From assembly GCA_028873075.1 (NCBI GenBank), contig JAGWND010000008.1:1-34403 (forward strand): 34,403 nucleotides of DNA, written 5' to 3'. The position numbers and the translations under genes are program-made. The stretch comes from Bacteroidota bacterium. GTDB taxonomy: Bacteria > Bacteroidota > Ignavibacteria > UBA10030 > UBA8401. Shown here piece by piece: positions 22,389-30,972 of this stretch (its first letter is position 1; every line of letters starts with the position of its first letter). The notes beneath the pieces were generated by a model. That model ran no database searches. It was given only the letters and a program-made list of their open reading frames with translations, and was not told where the DNA came from.

Positions 22389-23672
22389 ATGCTGCTGCAC
22401 CGCTCAGGGTCAAAGACTTCTTCGGGAAAATTCGGCACAGCTTTTTTTTCTCTCTTTCGCTCGCAACCGCGTCCGCTCGCCGGCGTGTATAACATTCAGG
22501 TCGTCTCGTTACAAGAAGAACTTGACGCCCCGGTATCTCTTCCAAAAGAGCTGCGCTATGCTCTTTTCAACGCCCCATCGTTAAAAGAGCGCCTCGAATC
22601 CGTTTTGCAAAACGGGAAAGCAATCGGCGTGCGGACTGTACAGAAAACCCCGGAGCGCGTGCTCAGCGCTATCAACACTGTTTCGCAATTCAGCCAGCAC
22701 AAAACAATCGTCACATGGCTTCCTGCACTGCTGATACAGCAGAAACTGCCGAACATTCTTCGCTCAGATTATGAGCGCGCACGAGAACAGCACGTTGACC
22801 TCAACCGCGAAATTGCAACGATTCTCGATCATCGGCTCGAGTTCAAAAAATTCATGATCATTGATGACAACCATGTGGGATTGACATCCGAAGACACATC
22901 GCTCATCGCTGATCTCAATGCTCTCATCACACCCATCGTGCTGAAGCATGTCGTCAGCCGCATGACATTCGATAATGCCGATACCCGTACCGAAATTGCG
23001 CAGAGCATTCTCAAAGCGCTGCTCATCATCGGACCGATTACGCAAGTGTTGGAATTGTACACGCGCGGCTTCGGAAAAATCTTTGCTGCGTCAATGGACG
23101 ATATCCTTTCTGAAGTTGCGGAATTGTTTGCACTGCGCGGCTCAGGGTTCGCATGGAAACAGCTGGTGCAACGAATGAAGATCCTTGTTCCCGTCTTTGC
23201 ACTGGCATCGTACGGCGCATATCATGTGGATACGCTGATTGCTGAGAACCATTTGGCTCTTGCAGGAATCCTCTTCGGCGCATCCGCCGTTGCACTCTCG
23301 CTCACTACAGCGCTGCAAAGCATTCGGATGTACAAACAATGTATTGATGCGCTGATTGCCGAAGAAAAATTGCCGCCCGCCTCATCTGTGCGCCGCTGGT
23401 TGTTGGCGCTTCGCCAGGATTTTACCAATCCCGCACGGTTAGGATTATTCACCGGCGCCTTTGTTTCGCCGATTGCCGCAATGATTGTGTTCATCGGACT
23501 TCCGTTTCTTGTTCACAACGGGTGGGCACTTGCCATTCTCGGCACAGCAGAAACGCTCACTGCCGGCTCGTTCGTTGTCATCGCACGACAATTGAATGCA
23601 CTGCGGTTTCAAATAGCGCTCTCCCGCTTGCTATCGAGGCAGTTCGAATTCCATGGTAGCCGCAACCTTTAA
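22389..23672 (+). CDS. Unrecognised membrane protein
   Basis: 427 residues from the ATG at 22389. An in-frame extension to 22290 would cross the GATGTCAGAC repeat and is unlikely. I do not recognise the family. Visible: a soluble N-terminal half (about 1-230) with a charged region including DLNREIATILDHRLEFKKF and no known catalytic motif; then about five hydrophobic segments (around 205-220, 265-282, 292-312, 355-378 and 380-400). No signal peptide is evident at the start, so the N-terminal half is probably cytoplasmic. The spacing of helices does not match a transporter family I know. It sits between the two-component locus and an APC permease on the same strand, with no obvious operon link. 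Codon use looks like its neighbours. Confidence 0.75.
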   Translation: MLLHRSGSKTSSGKFGTAFFSLFRSQPRPLAGVYNIQVVSLQEELDAPVSLPKELRYALFNAPSLKERLESVLQNGKAIGVRTVQKTPERVLSAINTVSQFSQHKTIVTWLPALLIQQKLPNILRSDYERAREQHVDLNREIATILDHRLEFKKFMIIDDNHVGLTSEDTSLIADLNALITPIVLKHVVSRMTFDNADTRTEIAQSILKALLIIGPITQVLELYTRGFGKIFAASMDDILSEVAELFALRGSGFAWKQLVQRMKILVPVFALASYGAYHVDTLIAENHLALAGILFGASAVALSLTTALQSIRMYKQCIDALIAEEKLPPASSVRRWLLALRQDFTNPARLGLFTGAFVSPIAAMIVFIGLPFLVHNGWALAILGTAETLTAGSFVVIARQLNALRFQIALSRLLSRQFEFHGSRNL

Positions 23673-23839
23673 GCTGCGATTGCAAACAAACTGTGCGGAC
23701 GGAGCCTGCGCCTGGCGGTATTGATCTCTTTGGGGACAGCTTTATGGTGTGAGTTGACAGGAAGGTTGCATCTTCACTTCTCAATCGGTATTTTCCGCTG
23801 TCCACTTTAGCCCCATTATTCAGAAAAAGACGGAATGCA

Positions 23840-25282
23840 ATGACACCACAAAACGAAAACTATGCCGGGGCTTCTTCTGCCGCAGGTACTAACACCCCTA
23901 CGCTTGCACGGCGGCTGACGCTCGTTTCTGCCATAACCGTTGTTATCGGCTCGATCATCGGCTCGGGAATTTTTCTGACGCCGCAAAGCATCGCCGCTAC
24001 GATACAAATTCCCGGCATCATGATCTTCGTGTGGATTCTCACGGGAATACTTACGCTCGCCGGCGCACTGACAAATGCTGAAATTGCCGGCTTGGTCCCG
24101 GAAGCCGGGGGGCAGTACGTGTTCTTTCGCGTCACGTTCGGCGAGCTGACGGCATTTCTCTACGGCTGGACGACGTTCATCGTGTACCAAACCGGGTCTA
24201 TTTCAGCGGTAGCGGTTGCGTTTGCCCACTATACCGGTTATTTCATCCACCTTCCCCATCTTGATCCGGCGCTTGAAGCGTGGAAGCTTCCGCTTATCGG
24301 CAACATCCATCCGTTCAACAACATCGGCGTGACGATGGTGGCAATCGCGGCAATTCTTTTTCTCGCAGCAGTGAACTATTTCGGCGTGCAGTTTGGCGGA
24401 TTCGTACAGAATCTTTTTACATTTTTGAAAGTCGCCGCCATCGCCGGCATCATTCTTCTTGCATTCAGCTCAGGCAAAGGAAGCACAGCGCATTTCTTCC
24501 CGCTGTGGGGAACGCCGTCATCCGGCGCACTTCTCGGCGCTATCGGCATTGCGATGATCGCGACGCTGTGGTCGTACGACGGGTGGAACAGCCTTACTTA
24601 TCTTGCGGGAGAAGTGATAGAGCCGCAGCGCAACATCCCGCGCGCACTGATTTTAGGCACCGTTGCCGTCATCATCATTTATGTTCTTACAAATCTCGCG
24701 TACCTCTATATTCTTCCTATCAATGAAATGGCAGCGTCGAAGCTCGTTGCGGCCGATACGATGGAGAGAATTTTTGCAGGCTACGGCGGAGCAATTATTT
24801 CCGCCATGGTGATGATCTCGACATTCGGCACCGTGAACGCAACTTCGATGACGACAGCACGGGTTTATTTTGCAATGGCAAAAGATAAGCTGTTCTTCAA
24901 TGCGCTCGGCGAAGTGCATCCGAAATACCGAACACCGACAAAGTCACTCGTAGTTCAAGCGGCGTGGGCTTCTATTCTCACACTCACCGGAACGTACAAT
25001 CAGATTTTCACGTACGTTATTTTTGCCGGATGGATTTTTTATGCGTTAGGCGCAGCGGCAGTGTTTATTCTACGAAAGAAGATGCCGGACGCGCCACGCC
25101 CGTACAAAGTGCCGGGATATCCGTACGTGCCGGTCGTCTTCATCATCGTCGCCACGTGGTTTGTGTTCAACACAATCGTGCAGCAAACTGCCGATTCGAT
25201 GGTGGGATTGCTTCTCGTCGCGGCGGGAATTCCGTTTTATCTGTACTGGAAGAAGGTCAATACGATGCCACAAAGGCACTAA
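23840..25282 (+). CDS. APC-superfamily amino acid permease
   Basis: 480 residues with 12 predicted transmembrane segments. The first helix has the substrate-binding motif GSIIGSGIF at 37-45 (the unwound GxGIF segment of APC transporters). Also seen: EAGGQYVFFRVTFGELTAFLYGW in the helix 2-3 region, GWNSLTYLAGEVIEPQRNIPRA (helix 6-7, typical of L-amino-acid exchangers/SteT-like proteins), and the RPYKVPGYP motif near the end. Known role of the family: secondary transport or exchange of amino acids across the inner membrane; the substrate is not readable. A GGAA lies 6 nt before the ATG. The final codons (PQRH) fall in a word-like repeat (CACAAAGGCACTAAGGCACA) that continues into the gap. Confidence 0.93.
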   Translation: MTPQNENYAGASSAAGTNTPTLARRLTLVSAITVVIGSIIGSGIFLTPQSIAATIQIPGIMIFVWILTGILTLAGALTNAEIAGLVPEAGGQYVFFRVTFGELTAFLYGWTTFIVYQTGSISAVAVAFAHYTGYFIHLPHLDPALEAWKLPLIGNIHPFNNIGVTMVAIAAILFLAAVNYFGVQFGGFVQNLFTFLKVAAIAGIILLAFSSGKGSTAHFFPLWGTPSSGALLGAIGIAMIATLWSYDGWNSLTYLAGEVIEPQRNIPRALILGTVAVIIIYVLTNLAYLYILPINEMAASKLVAADTMERIFAGYGGAIISAMVMISTFGTVNATSMTTARVYFAMAKDKLFFNALGEVHPKYRTPTKSLVVQAAWASILTLTGTYNQIFTYVIFAGWIFYALGAAAVFILRKKMPDAPRPYKVPGYPYVPVVFIIVATWFVFNTIVQQTADSMVGLLLVAAGIPFYLYWKKVNTMPQRH

Positions 25283-25317
25283 GGCACAAATAGCTTAATG
25301 CATGATTTCCTTAGTGC
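25271..25317. repeat. Word-like repeat and inverted repeat between convergent genes
   Basis: GGCACTAAGGCAC words overlap the permease stop. GCACTAAGG (25276-25284) pairs with CCTTAGTGC (25309-25317) over 24 nt. It lies between convergent genes and could act as a weak two-way terminator, but there is no T-run. Confidence 0.45.
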
Positions 25318-25339
25318 TTGTGTAGTTCTGGGCAAACAA

Positions 25340-28300
25340 TTAAAAATCTTCACCCAGCGAAATGTAATATTTCGGAATTGAGAATCCTGCAATGTTGTAC
25401 GACCATGCAACATCGAATCTCAGCGGCAAACCGAACAGGATAATCCGTACGCCGAATCCTGTCCCCACCAACAAATCTTTCGTTACCGTGCTGCCGGAAG
25501 GACTTTTCGCAAGCCCCTGCCACTTATCGGTGTTTGTCCACGCTGAGCCAACATCGAAAAATGTCACGCCGGTAATATTCTGAAACGCAAGCGGCACACC
25601 TCCTGTCACCAAATACTGGATCAGCGGGAAACGCAATTCGTAATTCATCAGAGCGAACTTCGTTCCGTTCTGTGCATTGTAATTGAAGCCTCGCAGCGGC
25701 AGTGCCGGGGTAAGGAATGCATAATCCGCCACGCTTTGAATCGGAATGGTATTGTTTTCGAACTCGCGGTTGATCCACCCGTCAGTTCCTCCGATGAAGA
25801 ACCTCTGCGGATTCGCCCCCAAGCTTGCGCCTCCCGACCAGCGCACGACAAAATCATAGTTATGCCAGAATGGAAAATACGTTCGGTAATCGAGCGTGAA
25901 GGTCTGGAAGTTCAACGAATTCTGTCCGAGCGACGGGCTGAACATTCCCGAAATATTATACCGTGTGCCGTTGTTCGGCGCCGTGTAGCCCCACAGCGTG
26001 TTATCGTGAATGTAGCTGATTTGCGGAATGATCAACGAACGCCGTTCTGCCGGCTCGAAATTGAAATCGAGATTCTCCATTGAAAGATTCAGCCACATCA
26101 ACTCAACATCCATCCGGTTAAATCTGTCGAACGGATACGACGCCGAGCCGCCAATGCCCCACGTTTGAAAGCGGTACAACGCAGTGCTCAACAAGTTCGG
26201 ATCATCCATGTAGAGAAAACGCGCACTGTGAAATCCTTGGATGCCGAAATCGGTGCGCTTCGGCAGATAATAATAGGCGAACATGTAATCGCTGTTTTTC
26301 AGATCGAGCAGCAGGTTTGTCAGAAAATAAATTTGATGATCACCCAACATGTCGCTGAACGCCATCGCGGTCGTTCCTTCTACTCCATAAAACGTGCTGT
26401 AGCCGGCATTCCCGTAAATGATGTCGGGCGTAAAATTGAGCTTGTATTTGTTCACTTTGTAATTGCCGTTCTCATCCATGTTGTCGGTGAGAGAAAATTT
26501 TTTGTCGTCGGAAGAGCCGAAGAGGTCGAGCTTCTTCTCTTTTTCTTTTCTCGATTCATCGGCAAAAACGTACGTGCCGAAATCAATGCGAACATTCTTC
26601 CCGTACACCCCGCTCGAATCGGCTGCAGAATTGTTCGCGGCAGCCATCGCAGTCGAATCTTTTTTCGCAGCGGTGGAATCCAATGCAGCTGCAACAGACG
26701 GGATCGGCTCGCCGATAAGGCTTTTCATAAATTCAGTCGGTTCAAGCGACGCAATGGAGAGCTTTTTTTCGAACGGAAGCTTCATCACAAAAATATCGAA
26801 TCCCGCATGATCCAGTGCCGAAAAAGCGAGCTTGCTGCCGTCGGTAGAAACCGAAAGCTGGTATACTCCGGCAATGGAATTCGTGATCGGACGATCATCT
26901 CCAGTAACGAGGTTACGCTCATAAATATTGTTGATGCCGTTGCGATCAGAAATGTAGAGCATGGTTTTACCGTCGGATGAAAGTGCGGGAGACGTTTCAT
27001 CGCTGTGCGGATAATCGGTGATGCGACGAATTTCTTTCGTCTGCACATTAATAGCGTAGAGATCTAGCTGCGAAAAATCGTAATGTGCCATCTGGAAATC
27101 CTGCGGTCGGCTTTGCAGAGAAAGATGATTACCGCGGTCCGATGAGAAATAAATCGTCGTTCCGTCAGGCGACCAAACGGGATCGGCATCTGAAAATGCG
27201 TCGTCGGTTAAATTCGTCAATTCTTTCGCCTTCAAATCATACACATAGATATCAGAGCGCTCATCTTTATCGCCGATGAACGTTAACTTATCTCCTTGGT
27301 GCGACCAATTGACGGAGAAAATTCCATCCAAACTGAATTCCAACTGCTCCTTGTCGCCGCTTGCAACATCAACTATGAAAATTGCATCCTGGTCGCCGCT
27401 CTTCACGGCAAGGGCAATTTTCTTTCCGTCCGGCGACCATGTAATTCCAGGTGTCAGCAGATGAAGCTCTTCAAAATTTTTCGTCTGCTGCCCGTTGATG
27501 ATTTTCATTACTCTATGATCAATCGTGGACATGATGTACACGTCGAAATATTCGTCTCGGTCGGAAATGAAAGCAATCTTATCGCCTTGAGGAGAAATGG
27601 CGGGGCTTGTATTGTAAAAATTGCCGTCCTTGTAGTGATCGGTCATACGCGTTGCAAAATCCGCAGGATCGTCACGCTTTGCAATGTCGGGCCAGTACAT
27701 CACCTTCAACTCTTTCTGCCAGCGCTCGTTCAATTCCGAAACGCTCAGGCCGAGCGCGCTTTTGAATCCCTGCTCCACGCTCCGCGTCGCTTTGATACGG
27801 TTGAGAATCTCTCCGATTTTCTGCTCGCCGTATTTGTTCGCGATATAATACCAGACAGATTGCCCGCCGCGGTACGCAAAGTAGCCGTTCAGGTAATCAA
27901 TGGGAACAAGATAGGTGTGAATGGTTGCATCGCGCATGAACATGTCGGAGTTCGTGTCCCATCTCAGCGATTCGTATTCCGCCAGTCCTTCGTTGAACCA
28001 CATCGGTAATTGCAAGCGAATGTTGTTCGAGATGATGGATTGAATGGAGCCGCCATAGAGCATATCGTTCAGTACCGCATGAACAAGCTCATGGTGAATG
28101 ACGTGGCGAAACATCCGGTAGTTTCCTTCAAACGGGAGAACGACTCGGTTTTTGAACAGTTCGGTCACGCCGCCGATGCCTTCCTCAAGATACTCGGAAA
28201 CGACATTCGTTTGCTGAAAGTCGTTGTGAGAATTGTACACCATAATTGAAATCCGGTTGTTGATTTGGTACCGGAAATCTTTGCTGATCATCGCGTATGC

Positions 28301-28501
28301 CGATTCCGCTGCCGCCGCGGTGAAATCTGCGAGATACTCGCCGCCGTCGCTGAAGTAAATATCGAAATGATTCGATTGAATATAGTACCAATTGAATTTT
28401 TTGTATTGGACTTTATTCTTACCGAATTCCGCGTCTTGTGCCAGTGCGTTCACCGCACACAGCGCAAGCAGAATTCCAAGAGACCATTGACGAATGTTCA
28501 T
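25340..28501 (-). CDS. HELVH peptidase-like, TolB-like propeller and Omp85-like barrel fusion
   Basis: 1053 residues from the ATG at 28501 (a GTG at 28507 is in frame but adds only two residues). Signal peptide 1-21 (ending NALAQ). Domain 1 (about 30-260): gluzincin-like zinc peptidase with HELVH at 137-141 and WFNEGLAEYES at 168-178, giving Glu175 as likely third ligand. Domain 2 (about 290-630): PD40/TolB-like beta-propeller with repeats such as WSPDGKKIALA, WSHQGDKLTF and WSPDGTTIYFSSDR. A Ser/Ala-rich linker (about 635-665) follows. Domain 3 (about 690-1053): outer-membrane barrel with the Omp85 marks LRGFNYN and NYELRFPL and a C-terminal Phe. Probable outer-membrane protein with periplasmic domains. 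It follows rnr and tamB. The role is inferred only. Confidence 0.85.
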   Translation of the reverse strand: MNIRQWSLGILLALCAVNALAQDAEFGKNKVQYKKFNWYYIQSNHFDIYFSDGGEYLADFTAAAAESAYAMISKDFRYQINNRISIMVYNSHNDFQQTNVVSEYLEEGIGGVTELFKNRVVLPFEGNYRMFRHVIHHELVHAVLNDMLYGGSIQSIISNNIRLQLPMWFNEGLAEYESLRWDTNSDMFMRDATIHTYLVPIDYLNGYFAYRGGQSVWYYIANKYGEQKIGEILNRIKATRSVEQGFKSALGLSVSELNERWQKELKVMYWPDIAKRDDPADFATRMTDHYKDGNFYNTSPAISPQGDKIAFISDRDEYFDVYIMSTIDHRVMKIINGQQTKNFEELHLLTPGITWSPDGKKIALAVKSGDQDAIFIVDVASGDKEQLEFSLDGIFSVNWSHQGDKLTFIGDKDERSDIYVYDLKAKELTNLTDDAFSDADPVWSPDGTTIYFSSDRGNHLSLQSRPQDFQMAHYDFSQLDLYAINVQTKEIRRITDYPHSDETSPALSSDGKTMLYISDRNGINNIYERNLVTGDDRPITNSIAGVYQLSVSTDGSKLAFSALDHAGFDIFVMKLPFEKKLSIASLEPTEFMKSLIGEPIPSVAAALDSTAAKKDSTAMAAANNSAADSSGVYGKNVRIDFGTYVFADESRKEKEKKLDLFGSSDDKKFSLTDNMDENGNYKVNKYKLNFTPDIIYGNAGYSTFYGVEGTTAMAFSDMLGDHQIYFLTNLLLDLKNSDYMFAYYYLPKRTDFGIQGFHSARFLYMDDPNLLSTALYRFQTWGIGGSASYPFDRFNRMDVELMWLNLSMENLDFNFEPAERRSLIIPQISYIHDNTLWGYTAPNNGTRYNISGMFSPSLGQNSLNFQTFTLDYRTYFPFWHNYDFVVRWSGGASLGANPQRFFIGGTDGWINREFENNTIPIQSVADYAFLTPALPLRGFNYNAQNGTKFALMNYELRFPLIQYLVTGGVPLAFQNITGVTFFDVGSAWTNTDKWQGLAKSPSGSTVTKDLLVGTGFGVRIILFGLPLRFDVAWSYNIAGFSIPKYYISLGEDF

Positions 28502-28549
28502 ACACACTCTATGTTGAGGTTGTTCAAATTAAAAATGGACCGCTGAATA

Positions 28550-28602
28550 TTGAGCATTGAATATTTCCCTTCACGTCAAGCAATGAAATGTTCAATGTTC
28601 AA
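28550..28602. repeat. Imperfect inverted repeat of ATTGAA-type words
   Basis: TTGAGCATTGAATATTT (28550-28566) and AAATGTTCAATGTTCAA (28586-28602) pair at 15 of 17 positions, within word-like DNA (GAATATTGAGCATTGAATA). It occupies the 169-bp gap between rnr and the fusion gene. No gene is seen there. Confidence 0.6.
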
Positions 28603-28670
28603 CTCTCAATTCCCAACGCCTATCAGCTAAACTTTTATACATTTCAACGCATCTATGTTCTGAAAAGTGC

Positions 28671-30887
28671 CTATGTGTGTTTTTGTTTCTTTTTCTTCTT
28701 CGCTTTTGAAGCCGCTTCAGGCACATATGCGAAATCAATTTCGCGGTTTTCCACATCAACGCGCATCACACGAACTCTAATCGGATCGCCTAACCGGAAC
28801 GCACGCCCGTGCCGCTGTCCGACGAGCGAGTATTGTTTTTCATTGTGAATATAATAATCATCGTCAATATTGCGCACGTGGAGCATTCCTTCGACAAGCA
28901 GCTCGTTGATTTCGATAAAGATTCCGAAATGTGTGACACCGGAGATAATTCCATCGAACTCATCGCCCATGTGCTGCTTCATGTATTCCGCCTGCATCAC
29001 TTTCACTGATGCGCGCTCGGCTTCCATTGCAACGCGCTCTCGTTCCGACGACCAGCGGCCCATCTCCGGCAGGCGCGAGATATAATGTTTCCGCCGCGCC
29101 GGCGCCATTCCCCGCGCGTATTCTTCCAACATTCTGTGAACGATCAAATCGGGGTAACGGCGGATCGGCGACGTGAAGTGCGTGTAGTAATCGAATCCTA
29201 AACCGTAGTGCCCTATGTTCTTTTCAGAATATACCGCTTTTGCCATTGACCGTAAAGCGACTTCGGTGATCACATTTTCTTCCGGCGTCCCTTTCACATC
29301 ATTCAACAGCTTCTGCAATGCTTTAGACGAAACAGACGACGACACGTTTAACGCATAGCCGAACTTCTGCACGAAGAGAGCAAGCTCGCGGAGCTTCTCC
29401 ATATCCGGCGCATTGTGAACGCGGTACATAAACGGTAAAATATTCTTTACCTGTTTAGACATCCCGATATGCTTCGCAACGGTTTGATTTGCCATCAGCA
29501 TACATTCTTCCACAAGCTGATGGCTTTTCAGCCGTTCTTTAACGATGATGGCAATTGGCTTTCCCGATGTATCATACCGGAATTTTGCTTCGCGCGTATC
29601 GAAATCAACGCTGCCGCTTTTCATGCGTTTCTTGCGAAGCGTTGAGGCGAGCGACCACACCTGCGATAGCTCGCGGACAAAATCTCCTTCGCCGCTGTCG
29701 AGAATTTTCTCCACTTCTTCGTACGTAAACCGGCGCTTCGAGTTGATGACACTTTTCTCAATCGAATAGGCGATAACTTTTCCTTGCGCAGAAATATCCA
29801 TGAAGCACGTGTATGCCAGCCGGTCAACGCGCGGGTTAAGGCTGCACACATTGTTCGACAATTTTTCCGGCAGCATCGGCACAACTTGATTGGCAAGATA
29901 GACGCTTGTGCCGCGCTTGTACGCTTCGGCATCGAGCGGTGTGTTTTCTTTCACGTACGCGCTGACGTCAGCGATGTGCACTCCCAGGCGGAAGGTTTCG
30001 CCGTCAAACTGCTCGATTGAAATTGCGTCATCGAAATCTTTTGCATCAAAAGGGTCAATCGTAAAGCAAACAAGCGAACGGAGATCGGTGCGGAGCGCAA
30101 TTTCTTCTTCCGGAATTCTCTCCGGGATTTTTCTCACGTATTCTTCCACTTCGTGCGGAAAGCTATTCGGAAGATGAAACGCTTTGATCACCGACGTGAT
30201 CTCCGCGCTCACTTCACCTGCGCGTCCGATAATCTCGACAATTGCTCCTTCAGGATTCAGGAGATCGGACTCCCATGATTCAAACTTCACGACAACTTTG
30301 TCGCCCGGGCGCGCGCCATTGACCTTGTCCTGCGGAATATAAATGTCACGCGGCACGGTATTGTCATCGGGAATAACAAAAAAGAAATTCTTGCTTTGCT
30401 CCAGCGTACCGACAATTTCGGAATTTGCCCGCAGCAGCACGGAAACGATTTCTCCTTCGCGCCGCTCGTCTTTATTCTTCGGATGTTTCTTATGGGCGGC
30501 AAAGAGCGCCACTTCAACCGTATCGCCGCTCATTCCCGTGCCGAGGAACTTCGGGCCGATATAAATCTCGTTGTGCCTATCGCCGTCAACGGAAACAATA
30601 CCGTGACCCTGTTTGAATATCGTCAGCGTTCCTTGTTGAAAACCCCGTTCGGGAATGACAGCCGACGACGAACCCTTTTTGTTTGCAGGCGGGCGGCGGA
30701 AATATCCTTTGCCACGCGTGTGCGACAATACTTTTTCATCCACCATCGAGTGGAGCACGGTGCGCAGTGTTTGAAATGTTTCTTCATCGCGGATGCCAAG
30801 CCGCCGCGCCACTTGACGGGATTTCAGTGCTTGATGCGGATGCGCATCGAAAAATTCTACAACACGTCGTTTGATTGTATCACTCAC
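28671..30887 (-). CDS. rnr: Ribonuclease R
   Basis: 738 residues from the GTG at 30887, with AGGTGA (30895-30900) 7 nt upstream. Layout: winged-helix N-terminus (about 1-65), two OB/cold-shock-like domains (about 80-245), catalytic RNB domain (about 262-590) with the metal-binding cluster DPFDAKDFDDAIS (Asp278, Asp284, Asp286, Asp287) and a conserved HYGLGFDYYTHFTSPIRRYPDL segment, then an S1 domain (about 640-720) and a short basic tail KKKKKQKHT. Known role: processive 3'-5' exoribonuclease that degrades structured RNA and takes part in RNA quality control. It lies 85 bp downstream of tamB and upstream of the barrel fusion gene. Confidence 0.95.
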   Translation of the reverse strand: MSDTIKRRVVEFFDAHPHQALKSRQVARRLGIRDEETFQTLRTVLHSMVDEKVLSHTRGKGYFRRPPANKKGSSSAVIPERGFQQGTLTIFKQGHGIVSVDGDRHNEIYIGPKFLGTGMSGDTVEVALFAAHKKHPKNKDERREGEIVSVLLRANSEIVGTLEQSKNFFFVIPDDNTVPRDIYIPQDKVNGARPGDKVVVKFESWESDLLNPEGAIVEIIGRAGEVSAEITSVIKAFHLPNSFPHEVEEYVRKIPERIPEEEIALRTDLRSLVCFTIDPFDAKDFDDAISIEQFDGETFRLGVHIADVSAYVKENTPLDAEAYKRGTSVYLANQVVPMLPEKLSNNVCSLNPRVDRLAYTCFMDISAQGKVIAYSIEKSVINSKRRFTYEEVEKILDSGEGDFVRELSQVWSLASTLRKKRMKSGSVDFDTREAKFRYDTSGKPIAIIVKERLKSHQLVEECMLMANQTVAKHIGMSKQVKNILPFMYRVHNAPDMEKLRELALFVQKFGYALNVSSSVSSKALQKLLNDVKGTPEENVITEVALRSMAKAVYSEKNIGHYGLGFDYYTHFTSPIRRYPDLIVHRMLEEYARGMAPARRKHYISRLPEMGRWSSERERVAMEAERASVKVMQAEYMKQHMGDEFDGIISGVTHFGIFIEINELLVEGMLHVRNIDDDYYIHNEKQYSLVGQRHGRAFRLGDPIRVRVMRVDVENREIDFAYVPEAASKAKKKKKQKHT

Positions 30888-30972
30888 AAATTTTTCACCT
30901 GTGTAAATATGATAGCCGCAGGCTTTATCTCTGTGAAACCGTGCGGAAGCTAAAGAGTGCGGCTACAATTCC

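Noticed and set aside
26165-28009. Long plus frames opposite the fusion gene
   Set aside because: Antisense shadows with no ribosome sites or domains; the minus-strand protein is coherent throughout.
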